In this document: piece by piece, positions 35,735-46,596 of the stretch
How the letters are laid out: each line of letters starts with the position of its first letter
Numbering within the stretch: position 1 is the first letter of the stretch
Origin: Acanthacorydalis orientalis
Lineage: Eukaryota; Arthropoda; Insecta; Megaloptera; Corydalidae
Reading direction: 5' to 3'
Length of the DNA: 64,000 nucleotides
Assembly (NCBI GenBank): GCA_034766995.1
Contig: CM068316.1
Coordinates: 19,673,090-19,737,089 of the forward strand
The notes under the pieces: generated by a model
Told to the model about the DNA's origin: nothing
The model's database searches: none
The model's input: the letters and a program-made list of their open reading frames with translations, nothing else
Translations under genes and position numbers: made by a program

Positions 35735-35875
35735 TATACAGGTTTATGTGTGTGTGTGTACACAATGAAACCACACTATTTTCATGTAAGTATACACATA
35801 TATTGCATATTGTCGACACGTACGATGGAACTCTATTGTTGTGATGCTACTTTAGTTGTAAGTTTTGCTGCTGGA

Positions 35876-36230
35876 TGTAGCGGGTCTAACGGAAGAGTGA
35901 AATAAAACAGTAGAATAGTTATTTCATGGCTAACTACGATTTATCAATGTCACTAAAACGAGATAACGAAAACAATGGATATACAAAACAGAGTTACACG
36001 GCTTAAAAGACGGCGTGCGCGGGTGCGCGATCTCTCCATCTTCGCTTGGTACCTACACAGCTTCCCTTACCCTTGTTCTTCTGTCGGTCGCTACGCCTCG
36101 CCGCGCGCGTCCCGCGCATAGCACTTCCTTCGCGCACCCTCGCGCGATCGCGATTCAGCATAAAACATACAGACTACCCTCAACCGCCACCCCAAAAGTG
36201 CGGATTCTTTGCGCGTGTTCCCGTTTAATT
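35876..36230. mobile_element. GC-rich island, possible solo LTR or promoter
   Basis: The block begins TGTAGCGGGTCTAACGG, carries AATAAA (35899) and a TTAAAAG TATA-like box (about 36004). Then follows the densest CpG sequence of the window (GCGTGCGCGGGTGCGCGATC, CGCCGCGCGCGTCCCGCGC). A TGT start, a poly(A) signal and a TATA-like box are LTR features, and a weak inverse of the start (GGTCGCTAC) lies near 36086. No ACA end with matching target duplication is clear. ORFs across it are by-products of the composition. A host CpG-rich promoter is the main alternative. Confidence 0.3.
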
Positions 36231-36267
36231 CAAATTTTGTATGTATTTATATATTACATTATATTAT

Positions 36268-36306
<39 letters not shown>
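36268..36306. repeat. (TA)n array
   Basis: About 40 bp of TA after the GC-rich island. Confidence 0.95.
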
Positions 36307-36316
<10 letters not shown>

Positions 36317-36573
36317 CCACTTATATATACACTATCATTCGCATACATCTGGACATCATTAGTTTCATTCATTCCTTTCTTAGTTCTTTTTTAATGTGTT
36401 GGAAATGAAAGTAAATGCTTTTATAAATAAAATTAATAGATATGTAATAATGTAAGAGCATTTATTGATCAGTAATTAGTTCGGTATTAAGAACACATTT
36501 TCAGATGAAGAATGAATGCAACTATTTAACTATTTCAAGTGTCTTTTAATAACAATATTATTGGCAAATAGGT

Positions 36574-36610
36574 TATATATATATATATATATATATATAA
36601 ATACATATAT

Positions 36611-36675
<65 letters not shown>

Positions 36676-36742
36676 CATATATATATAAATACATACATAT
36701 ATATATATATATATATAAATACATATATATATATATATATAA

Positions 36743-36777
<35 letters not shown>
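36574..36777. repeat. Long interrupted (TA)n array
   Basis: About 200 bp of (TA)n broken by AAATACATA units, ending at the left TIR of the mariner at 36778. ORFs here encode only Ile/Tyr/Lys repeats. Confidence 0.95.
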
Positions 36778-36781
<4 letters not shown>

Positions 36782-38042
36782 CTTAGAATAAAATTTCGTA
36801 GCGTTTATAAGATGAAATTAAAAGGCAGTGTTTACTTAGTTTTACATATATAAATTTTTCTAAGCTATATGTGCTTTTTGATCCATCACCTTTTGCCATC
36901 TTTAACATAGTTTTATAATTCCGTCCTCTCAGCACTTGGTATCTTTCTGGACGAATAATTTAACCAGGTGATTTTTGCAAGTTTCCATGAAAGTGAAGCT
37001 TTTTCCATTAAGTGAATCCTGTAAAGATCGGAATAGATAGTAATCTAAAGGTACAAGTTTAGATGAATATGGCAGATGAAGTAGGATGTCCCAACCAAAC
37101 TGTACCAATATTTTCCGGGTCTGTAATGAGACGTGAGGTCTAGTGTTGTCTTGATAGAAAACGATACTCATCCGATTAATCAATTCTGGACGCTTTTGAT
37201 CAATTTCCGCCTTTAATTGATCCAATTAAGCACAATACTTCTCCGAATTTATCGTCTGATTATTTGGAAGAAGCTCGTAATACACAACACCCCCAGATAC
37301 ATAATATCACCTTCTTCGGATGAAGATCCGCTTTTAGAGTGGGTAACGGAGGCTCATTTTGTTTTCTCAAAGACATTTTTCCATCCACATAATTGTAGGT
37401 CCATTTTCCATCGCCTGTGATTAATCATTTTAGAAACGGATCCTATAGTTTCTTTAAAGGAATAGATCACTGATGGAAATAAGTTTCATTAAATTTCTTC
37501 CAATTGAATTATGAGGCACCCAAACCTACAAGCGAATCACATATCCAAGTGTCTCTAAATGACTTACAACACTCATATAAGATACCCGCAGTATGTGTGC
37601 TGTGTGTAAAGTTGATTATTTTCAATAAGTGTTGCAATTTTGTCATTATCAACAACTGCAGGCCTACCAGAACTCTCTTGATCCTCTAGGACGAATTTTA
37701 CATTTCTGAACCATGCGATCCACTTTCAACAAGTATTTCCAGCTACGGTACCTTCTCCATAAATGGCGGATATCTTTTTTGCTGTCTCTGCAACATTTTT
37801 CTCTTTCCGGAAATAAAACAGCATCAAATGGCGAAAATGTACCTTATATTCCTCCATTTTCAGTTTTAAATTTAACAGATTTAAAATTCTCAAAACTATA
37901 CAAAAATAGAAGAGATATATAATAACGTTGAAATGTTACTTGTCAAAATGACACATGGAGTCATGTTATATAATCGAGCTTCGTGCGAAACTGCAATTAA
38001 TGACCTCTATTGGAAAACGCTACGAATTTTTGTTCCAACCAA
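36778..38042 (-). mobile_element. Full-length mariner relic (second family)
   Basis: The ends TTGGCTTAGAATAAAATTTC and the inverse of TTGGTTGGAACAAAAATTCG share the TIR core TTCGTAGCGTTT. The length of 1265 bp is that of a complete mariner. On the minus strand the frame starts at the ATG at 37857 (MEEYKVHFRHLMLFYFRKEK, AETAKKISAIYGEGTV), has one TGA, and continues with the HTH region (LEDQESSGRPAVVDNDK). After damage it reads ITGDGKW (first Asp). The open C-terminal part 36929-37225 includes FYQDNTRPHVS (second Asp) and LVPLDYYLF (third Asp kept at the DD34D spacing, while the neighbouring SPD is SSK). Several stops and shifts, so not active. Confidence 0.85.
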
Positions 38043-38912
38043 TATATGCATTCTTTTGCAAACATAATGAAATGTGTGAAATAATTCTGTGCAATACGCA
38101 TCATTCCGTTTTACCATTTATAAGTTCATAGTTAATTCAACCAATTTGAGACAGCTTTTACATTATTTCTTCACTCACATCGTTCAACTGGTAAAATACT
38201 TCATTTTACGACATTGATAAATATCATTTCAGTTTAAACCATTCTGACCTTGTTATAAAATACCTGCGAAAATTGTCTTGGGAATAATATAAATGTACAC
38301 ACATATATTTATAAGTATATAATTTTATATACACACATACATATATATATATATATAAATTTATGTGTTTGTGTGTGTGTGTGTCTATGTGTTCATCAAC
38401 ATATGTGTTGATATCAAAACGTATAACAAAGATTTTTCCTACTTTTCTGATTACAATATTGTACTAGAATTTACTTTTTAAGAGAAGAAAGTATAACAGA
38501 AAATTTGATTTTTATTTCCTGGAAATCATACATGAATTTAAAACCATACATAAATTGTATATAGAAGTTAATATTTTATTTTTTGTAGATTTTCTTATTT
38601 TTTTAAAAAAAAGAAATAAAGAACTTAAATAAAATAGCTTTTGAAAATTTCAGTCAAAATATTTTTTTCGTTAATATTTATTGCGAGAGATGAATTCATT
38701 TTCTAATTTCACTTTTTTTCGATAGACAAGAAAATCATTTGTAACTAACATTTAATTATAATTAATCAAAAAAATTTTTAAAAATAATTAAAAATACTTA
38801 AAAAAAATTATTAGAATTCAACATTTTCTTTCAAATGTAATAAAGTAATTTTTATATATCATATTATATTAAAATAGTTTTGTTAATAAAGAAATATTAA
38901 AAATACATAAAT
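38043..38912. other. AT-rich gene-free stretch
   Basis: (CA)/(TA)/(GT) runs lie at 38325-38384 and a small perfect hairpin ATCAACA-TATG-TGTTGAT at about 38395. Nothing else is recognised. Confidence 0.5.
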
Positions 38913-39470
38913 ATAAGGTGGGTAGAAAAATAATTGCGTTTTATGACTTTCAAATTCATAAACAAATTTTAATTTTTTAAGTAGCTTAGAACCGTTAGAT
39001 GACTAACGCCTAACTTTTGTGCAAGCTGTTGAATTGTTGTGCCTGGTTTTAATTCAAATAATGCTTTTAGTTGGTAGTTATGGACTGAAGAAGGACGTCC
39101 GCTAACTTCTTCATCTTCAAAGCTCTTGTCTCCAGCACGCAATTTTTGGAACCACCATTGCACCATACGTTATATAACAATACCCCCACTGAAAACATTG
39201 TTTAGTTTACGAGTAATTCCTGCTGCTTTACCAATCGTTTTAAACTCGTACAAAAAAATGCTCTAATTTGCTACTTTTTCATTTTTAATTCAGTATCCCT
39301 ATTTAAAGCAAAATTAATAATAAAACCAAAGTCAACATTATCAAAATACTGACCGAAAAATGCACTTTAAAATTATATTAACATAAACACGATGAAGTGA
39401 CACTTTCACTGAAAAAATTAAGGTTACAATTCAGTAAACAAAAACCGCAATTCTTTTCTACCAATTTAAT
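38913..39470 (-). mobile_element. Deleted mariner, DNA-binding-domain-only family, copy 7
   Basis: TIRs are AAGGTGGGTAGAAAAATAAT and the inverse of TTAAATTGGTAGAAAAGAAT. A 65-residue open frame (38969-39166) on the minus strand preserves MVQWWFQKLRAGDKSFEDEE, GRPSSVHNYQLKAL and IQQLAQKLGVSHLTVLSYLK, the inter-HTH linker and second HTH. A stop then follows and the catalytic domain is absent. Length 558 bp. Confidence 0.88.
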
Positions 39471-39861
39471 ACAAGCGACGTCATATTATAAGCGTCTAAG
39501 ACTACGTTTCAAATGTACAACGCATTTTTTGACTTAATAAAAATGTAGAAATATAAATGTAGTTGCTGTATTAACCAATACACTATTCATCTCGTTAAAA
39601 ATTTCTTTTGAAATCTTTTACGAAATGTTGAATTTATTTATGAAAAACATCATCATTTCAAGATGTTTAATATTATCTATTTAAGAACTATTGAATTAAA
39701 CAGCTGATTACAATAAACTATTTAAGATATCGATTTAACACTTCACAGATATATAAAATACACATGTGGTTTTATAATTTGGTAGAAAACATTTTGGACA
39801 TAGCACTGATAAGTATATGTTGGACTGTGAATTTTTTAATTAGCACTCGTGTTTGTGTGTG

Positions 39862-39865
<4 letters not shown>
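39471..39865. other. AT-rich gene-free stretch
   Basis: Nothing recognised. Confidence 0.5.
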
Positions 39866-39927
<62 letters not shown>

Positions 39928-39994
39928 GTATTTAGCCACAAAATATTAAAAGATTGCCAAAAATAATCTACTGCCATGTTTATATAGACATACT

Positions 39995-40046
<52 letters not shown>
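39866..40046. repeat. Two (TA)n arrays
   Basis: 39866-39923 and 39997-40046 are uninterrupted TA arrays with a 73-bp unique spacer. Confidence 0.95.
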
Positions 40047-40048
<2 letters not shown>

Positions 40049-40099
40049 TTACGTTGCTATATATCTGATAATAATTTTATAGATATAATGAGTTTTTTC

Positions 40100-40187
40100 G
40101 ATTTCATGTACAGGCTTATAATTGAGAAGTGGGCTGCGCAGCGAGCTCAGAGGTCGGTGAGTGAAATGAGTAGGACATGAAGCTCTC

Positions 40188-40190
<3 letters not shown>
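40100..40190 (+). repeat. GC-rich dispersed repeat (GCGAGC family), copy 2
   Basis: TACAGGCTTATAATTGAGAAGTGGGC, split here as GCTTATAATTGAGAAGTGGG, continues as TGCGCAGCGAGCTCAGAGG and matches the minus strand of 12703-12785. It ends at a (TA)n array (40191-40223), as copy 1 does. Confidence 0.5.

Positions 40191-40223
<33 letters not shown>
40191..40223. repeat. (TA)n array
   Basis: Short TA array after the GC-rich repeat. Confidence 0.9.
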
Positions 40224-40226
<3 letters not shown>

Positions 40227-40814
40227 GACTTAATCATTCTGACGAACTTATTTGAAATTTTCTCAATTATCATTTATTACCTAATAAATATATGCAAGTA
40301 GAAAATCATATTTTTAATAATAATATAATTATAAGTGAAAAATATAACAATTCAATAAACAAAGAACTATAAAATTTCGGATGAAATACGTATATTGGTT
40401 TTACTATACGATAGTTAGATTTCTTGTAAAAAAATACACTACTCAAAAATACATACAATACTCTTAAAAGCAAAAGACTAATTTATTAATATTAAGAAAA
40501 AATACCTTTTATTCTTTTAGAATAAAATTATTTTAAGAATGTGTTGAGTAATTATTGAATAAGTTCGAAATTATTAATATTTATTGACACTCTTTCTTAA
40601 ATTATTTATCAGTCGTCGTATAAAATTTTAATTTTCTCGTAATTCTTAAAATAATACAATTATAAAACCTTTTATAAGTTTTGAACTCTCTAACCCTATA
40701 TAGTGAAAGTATATTTCCGCGACATCCTATTTATTTCCGTTTATGTAATGCACTTATTTACGTATCTGTTTTGTTTGCCAATTGAATTGAACAAAGCGAA
40801 GATCTTTGTATAAA
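40224..40814. other. AT-rich gene-free stretch
   Basis: Nothing recognised. Confidence 0.5.

Positions 40815-40863
<49 letters not shown>
40815..40863. repeat. (TA)n(CA)n(TA)n array
   Basis: Its right edge is the breakpoint of the truncated mariner at 40864. Confidence 0.9.
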
Positions 40864-41273
40864 AAGCAAAAACGGCCGCATTTGGCTAAGAAGAAAGTGT
40901 TGTTTCATCAAGACAATGCACCAGCTCACAAATCCGTTATTGCAATGGCCAAAATTAATGAATTAAAGTTTGAATTGCTACCTCATACACCCTATTCGCC
41001 AGATTTAGCCCCCTCGGATTATTTTCTGTTCCCAAACTTGAAAAAATGGCTCAGTGGTCAAAGATTTTCCAACGATGAAGAAGTGATGTCGGCAGTTAAT
41101 GGGTATTTTGAGGAGCAAGACAGTTCTTATTATAAAAAGGGTATCGAATTTATTGAACATCGCTGGGAAAAGTGTGTAGAGCTGAAAGGAGATTATGTTG
41201 AAAAATAAATATATTTTTTTCCAAAATTTTTGTGTTTTCTTTGTTGGGTCGGGTACTGCTGGGACCATCCTCG

Positions 41274-41275
<2 letters not shown>
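40864..41275 (+). mobile_element. 5'-truncated mariner, C-terminal catalytic part and right TIR
   Basis: From 40864 the plus strand is open to the stop at 41208: KQKRPHLAKKKVLFHQDNAP, then [20 protein letters not shown] and [20 protein letters not shown]. The second and third catalytic Asp are present at the DD34D spacing and no stop interrupts the frame, so this copy is young compared with most here. The right TIR follows (TTGGGTCGGGTACTGCTGGG, ACCATCCTCGTA). Everything upstream of the second catalytic region is missing and (TA)n lies at the breakpoint. Related to the element at 31183. Confidence 0.85.
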
Positions 41276-41307
<32 letters not shown>

Positions 41308-41310
41308 CAC

Positions 41311-41385
<75 letters not shown>

Positions 41386-41431
41386 CATATATATATATAT
41401 ACGTATATATATATATATATATATATATACG

Positions 41432-41475
<44 letters not shown>

Positions 41476-41535
41476 CATACATACTATATATCATACATAT
41501 ATACATATATATATATATACATATATACATGTACA
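41276..41535. repeat. Long interrupted (TA)n/(TATAC)n array
   Basis: About 250 bp of TA with periodic ATAC and ACGT interruptions directly after the mariner TIR. Ile/Tyr/His ORFs in all frames are artefacts. Confidence 0.95.
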
Positions 41536-41980
41536 TATCATAATTAAATGAATCAATATAATAACTTTATTACATTCAACCCTTCATATGAGAAGAAAAT
41601 ATCAACTTACATACGTCCTTATTTATATTTTCAGTTATTAAAATACAACCTACTTTTTAGTGAATAATTTCCTTATAAGTTTAATATTACTGTTTTTTAT
41701 GTATTTATATATTTATATAGTTATTTCTGTTGAGTATAATAATTAGAGAAAAAAATTGTTATGAATGATATATTATTTTTTTTAATGAATGTTAAGCGAA
41801 TGATTCAATTTTTTATCATTATTATAAAGTAGTAAGATTAAAAATAATTTTCTATGTAAATATTCTAATAAGTAATTAAAGTGGTCAATTTCTATACAAT
41901 TTCCTACATTGAAGAGAATTTACTTAATATTTTAAAAAATCACAAAATAAGTTTTAAAAAGGATTAATATATATAAATAC

Positions 41981-42021
<41 letters not shown>

Positions 42022-42057
42022 ACAAAATCATATTGAAAGTTATGGAATTATAAGTCA
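41536..42057. other. AT-rich stretch with (TA)n at 41985-42018
   Basis: Nothing else recognised. Confidence 0.5.
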
Positions 42058-42620
42058 TTAGGTTGGTGGAAAAATAATTACAGTTTATAACCTTGAAATT
42101 CATATAAATTTTTCACTTTTTTGATTTTCTTAGCTATTTTAAGTAGCCTAGAATTGTTGAATGACTAACCCTAAACTTTGTGCAAGTTCTCGAATTGTTG
42201 TGCGTGGTTCTGATTGAAATAATGTCTTCATTTGGTCGTCAGAAGGACGACTGAAGAAGGACGCCCGCGACCTTTTTCATTTTCAAGGCTCACGTCCCCA
42301 AGATAAACATTTAGGAACCATTATTTCATCGTCCGTTCCTTAACAGTCAAACCAAAAGCATCGTTTAGTGTATGAGTAGTTTCTGTTTCTTTACAACCCG
42401 TTTTGAACTTAAACAGAAAATTGCTCTTATTTGGTGATTTTCTATCTTTAATTGCAATTAACCAATTTAAAGCAGATTTAATAATAAAACAAAAGTCGAT
42501 GTTACCAAACTGCACTTTAAAATGATATTTACATGAGCAGGATGATTTACATTTTCTTTGAAAAAAATTAAGGGTAGAATTCAGAAAACAAGAATCACAA
42601 TTATTTTCCTAAAAATCTAA
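42058..42620 (-). mobile_element. Deleted mariner, DNA-binding-domain-only family, copy 8
   Basis: The left TIR is TTAGGTTGGTGGAAAAATAA and the right end the inverse of TTAGATTTTTAGGAAAATAA. The minus strand has the family HTH region in broken frames (TVKERTMK, then EPRTTIRELAQSLGL-like) and the shared tail. Length 563 bp. Directly to its right lies the right half of a palindromic MITE, so the mariner appears to have landed at a TA inside or beside it. Confidence 0.85.
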
Positions 42621-42720
42621 TAAAATACAACCGAACTAAAGTATTAAATTGAGGATAACATGTTTTTTTTAATATTTTTGTTTTTTTTTTATACTTTTGT
42701 GTGGAAGCTTAAGTTGAATA
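42621..42720. mobile_element. Palindromic MITE, right half (copy 5)
   Basis: It begins at TAAAATACAACCGAACTAAA, which corresponds to the centre of copies 2-4, and ends GTGTGGAAGCTTAAGTTGAA. The left half is not found on the far side of the mariner. Confidence 0.65.

Positions 42721-42757
<37 letters not shown>
42721..42757. repeat. (TC)n(TA)n array
   Basis: TCTCTC passes into TATATA at the MITE end. Confidence 0.9.
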
Positions 42758-43260
42758 GAAAATAAGAATAAATGTATATTTTTTCATATATTACTTTTTT
42801 TGAAACGTACAATGTTTCACATGTTTATTTAAATGAATTGAAAGAAATACTTTGAACAATAAATAAATAGTAAACTAAAATTTAATTTGTTTCTCTTAAA
42901 TGAATCTATAATCCCTAAGAGACTGATAATTAATAATTTCTTTTCATTTTTAGAACATCTATTAACGCTGGTGAAGTTTTGCATTCAATTTTATTTTTTG
43001 AGCCCATTGATTTCATTTCCAAAATGATTTATTATTATTAAATTATAAAATTTATTTATTCTAGTATATTTATATACCTATCTCTCTCTCTTTTTCGCTA
43101 TTTATATATATATATATATAATAAACAGAAAACGTTTAATGAACACATACAGAGAGATGTCCTTTGTGTTAAATATGGAATAACGTCAAAAAGAAATTAA
43201 ATTGATTAAATTAGATTAATTTAAAAGAATCAATTATTTATTACTCATCAATCATTTAAA
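42758..43260. other. AT-rich gene-free stretch
   Basis: Short TC and TA runs at 43080-43121. Nothing else. Confidence 0.5.
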
Positions 43261-43298
43261 ATATACATATATATATACATATATATACATACATATAT

Positions 43299-43355
<57 letters not shown>

Positions 43356-43450
43356 GATGAAATTTGTTATAGCTAGCATTGAGACATACATTCTTTCGTC
43401 ATAATCGTTATTCGTTATATTAGTGGGCGACAAATGTCTGCCAAGCATTA
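43261..43450. repeat. (TA)n array and possible Tigger-like scrap
   Basis: (TA)n with ATAC interruptions fills 43261-43352. The next 90 bp contains CGTTATTCGTTATATTAGTG, similar in kind to the ends of Tigger-type MITEs, but no second end is visible. Confidence 0.45.
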
Positions 43451-44053
43451 ATTTTTCTATATAAATTGAAATAATATGATCATAAATTGTGTTGTTAAGA
43501 TATTAAATATTATATATTTTAAATAACATTTATTTCAATACCAAGAAATTGAAAATACTGGAATATGGAAACACATTTGGTTTTTAATTAATACTTATAT
43601 CTATTTAAAGTAATAATAATTTAAATATATGTGTTTAAAATTGTGTATTTCGAGGTGTGCAAGATTTTTATTTTATAGTTGTTATAAAAATTATAACTTA
43701 TGACTCATTAAGAGAAGCATGAAGTTCTTAGAAAATACTTAATCACATGAGTATAAAGAAAGATCCGTGAAACGAGGTCGATACCAAATTAAATGTGTTT
43801 GAAAATTTGTATGAACCAAACATAGTTATAGAATTGAGAAAATTCTTCATTTTGTAAATAGGGCATTGGTACCTAATTAATAAATATATAAACTGATTTA
43901 TTTTTTTAGAATTTAAATTACTCATCATATCATTTCCATTTATATGAACCCTATAAAAAATCCTTACATAGAATGTTGTTTGCAAGAAATACCTAAATGG
44001 CGTATGTAAAATTGGATATAAATTGAGATTTGTTATTAATATTCAATTTATAT

Positions 44054-44055
<2 letters not shown>
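43451..44055. other. AT-rich gene-free stretch
   Basis: A minus-strand 80-codon frame (43743-43985) is not recognised and has chance-like composition. Confidence 0.45.
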
Positions 44056-44103
<48 letters not shown>

Positions 44104-44116
44104 ATGTATGTATGTA
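44056..44116. repeat. (TA)n(GTAT)n array
   Basis: The array ends with the TA that precedes the element at 44117. Confidence 0.9.
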
Positions 44117-45034
44117 CAGTGGAATCAGCATATTATGATAATTTTGGGACTTGAAATTTTTGATAACAATAACCGACTGACATTATTAAATCAAAGATAA
44201 AAAATTTTCATTATCGAACTTAAATTATAACAAACAATTATGACATTTGTACAATTTATATTTACCACAAATTGTACACTTAATATAACATTACAAATTT
44301 ATATATGCTACATTTCTTATAAAAAAAAAACTGTTTTTGAAAATAATATAAAATTTATTTGAAAATCATATCGAGTGTTATATGTAATTTGTTTGCTGTT
44401 ATTAGCTCCTGAATATAATAATTGCTCCCTCATAATCATAACACTTATCAAAGTTTGTTACTCTATACTGCACACCACGACGAAGAGTTAGTAGAGCTTC
44501 TTGCATCTGTGAATTAGTTGGAGGAACTTCTGAATTTTGTTTCTGTAAATAGGTTAAGTCCATTTTCTTCTGATAATTTGTAGTTATCATCAAAAACATC
44601 TTGACATATTTTCGATACAATCATTGTAGCTGCCACTTCAATATTGCTATCTATAGTTACCCAATATGTTTTGAAATGATAAAGAGAACGCTTTAAGAAA
44701 ATAACTATTAGAAAATATGTAAATGTATTTACATATTTTCTAATAGTTATTGTCAAATATCACTAAAATAATATTGCACTTATGTCAAAGACAAAAAAAC
44801 ATACTTCGATTAAAAGTAGGTTTTGAAGAAAATGTCTATTTTGTACGAATTTAATAAGAATTCTTATCGTTTTTCTACAAATGTAATTATCAGAATTGAT
44901 AACATAGCCTAAGTTTAATTATAATAGGCAGATTATTTTTAATTAATCTTATATAGTGTTTTGGCACTGCCTGATTATAATAATAATAGCCGCTTGTTAA
45001 TATTATCCTTGATTATAATAACCGAATTCCACTG
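44117..45034 (-). mobile_element. Tigger/pogo-like transposon relic
   Basis: The outermost bases CAGTGGAAT at the left and ATTCCACTG at the right, both flanked by TA, are typical of pogo/Tigger elements. Only the transposase C-terminus remains on the minus strand: IEVAATMIVSKICQDVFDDN, then in the next frame PPTNSQMQEALLTLRRGVQY and TNFDKCYDYEGAI, a tail typical of Tigger proteins. The catalytic core is deleted and the length is 918 bp. Tandem GATTATAATAA-type motifs lie inside the right end. It contains the perfect palindrome at 44700-44751. Confidence 0.7.
44700..44751. repeat. Perfect 52-bp palindrome
   Basis: 25-bp arms (44700-44724 and 44727-44751) are exact reverse complements separated by two bases. 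The sequence interrupts the coding relic of the Tigger-like element. Confidence 0.95.
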
Positions 45035-45036
45035 TA

Positions 45037-45038
45037 TA

Positions 45039-45100
<62 letters not shown>

Positions 45101-45108
45101 AAGAGAGA
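45037..45108. repeat. (GT)n(TA)n(GA)n array
   Basis: A compound microsatellite just right of the Tigger-like element. Confidence 0.9.
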
Positions 45109-45588
45109 ATATACGTAAAAGTGTTAATAGCAAGAGTGTAAATTGTATAATAAAAAATATTAATCAAAACAATTTAATTGTAAGGAGCTTGTATAGTGTT
45201 AGTGAGAACCTTTCTAGATTACCGTAGTAATGTATGTGATGTAAACAGTGTATGTAAAACACTGGATACCAAAAACGCACATAAAAAAGAACTAACTTCA
45301 TTTACAGAAATGATATAAGCGCAATACTCGTAGTGTACTAAAATTCGAAAAGAACTTGAATGGATTGGCTTAGCAAAAACAAGACAAATTACAACAGTAA
45401 TTTGTTGATTTAAAAAGAAACTTAGGAAAAAATAAGTAATACTATAATAAATAAAAATAAACCAAGGATCATTGCAATTCAGTCAGTAAATATTTTACTT
45501 AAAATAAATTAGTTAAAATATTATTTATAAACTGATAATTTTGGTTTGCAATGTAATTCCTTCCTTTTCCTGTAATTGCTTTGCAATG

Positions 45589-45638
<50 letters not shown>

Positions 45639-46220
45639 GTATATACGTATATATATATACACATATACGTGTATATATATATATATATATTTATATTATT
45701 ATAAGAAGGAAGAAAATCTCTTAAAATGGAAATTCATTTTAAAAAAGAATAGTAACATTAATAAAAATAAATTAATATAAAAAATAATTCAAAAATTCTG
45801 GAAAATGGAAAAAGTATGTAATTTTCTTAAAAAAAAAAGTGGATCATAAATATTTGTCCCTTACGGAAATTACATTACTATAAGTAAAAGATATCTATTC
45901 GGAATCTGTAATTATAAAATTAATTAATAAAATAATCCAACTGAATGTGTTTACACAATTTACTAAACATCTGAAATCATTATTTTAAAAATACTAAGTA
46001 AATAAATAATTATTCAGAATTATTAGGAAATTGTATTGTTTATATTTTTTTAATTATTATATTTGTTATTCTATATATATTTATTTAAATTTTATTATTC
46101 TTATGAGATGAACATAAAAAAAGTTTATTATTGAAACTGTATTTTCAGCGCTGTACCTATAAAGATTCAAGCTCTATCCAAGCCATTTGTTTTATATATG
46201 TATATAGATATATAATGTAG
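45109..46220. other. AT-rich stretch with (TA)n at 45592-45690
   Basis: The array contains TATACGTATACG interruptions. No gene or element end is seen. Confidence 0.5.
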
Positions 46221-46300
46221 GTAGCTTCTCACAAGAAAAGCTGTCAGGCAACAGGGCGGAGTTATTGTTTGGCTGCCTGTTTTCTTTTCTTACATATATT
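46221..46300. other. GC-richer imperfect hairpin
   Basis: AAGAAAA...CAGGCAACA (from about 46233) can pair with TGTTTGGCTGCCTG...TTTTCTT (to about 46295) with bulges, around a GGGCGGAGTTA loop. It could be a MITE remnant. Pairing is too imperfect to call a microRNA precursor. Confidence 0.3.
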
Positions 46301-46592
46301 AAAAAACAATTTCGAAATCTAGTTAATAAATGGTTTAAATATATTTCTGTACACAAGCTTTTTTACTTCAAGCTTTATGCAAGTTAATTAAAAATATAAT
46401 TCTTCATTATTAAAATACAGTAATAAAATATAAACACTTGAAAAAATTGAATATTAAAATCTATATCCACAAAAAAATTAAAAATATTTTTCAGTTTTAT
46501 GTAAATTATACCGAAATTCATCATATATTATCTGTTGATATAACAAAAAATTATTATTGTTAATTTTTAACTATATTTTACTAAATTTAAGT
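46301..46592. other. AT-rich stretch
   Basis: Nothing recognised. Confidence 0.5.
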
Positions 46593-46596
46593 TAAC

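Noticed and set aside
36015..36394. Several overlapping plus-strand ORFs of 60-115 codons with Ala/Arg/Pro-rich starts
   Set aside because: They arise from the GC-rich island, overlap in different frames and run into a (TA)n array. None has a start context or recognised domain.
37217..37922. Plus-strand ORFs across the full-length mariner
   Set aside because: The real coding direction of that element is minus, and these frames are shadows.
40864..41208. A host SETMAR-type gene
   Set aside because: No SET domain sequence is present. The frame is a mariner C-terminus beside its own right TIR.
41005..41478. 157-residue minus-strand ORF
   Set aside because: It is part microsatellite and part antisense of the mariner C-terminus.
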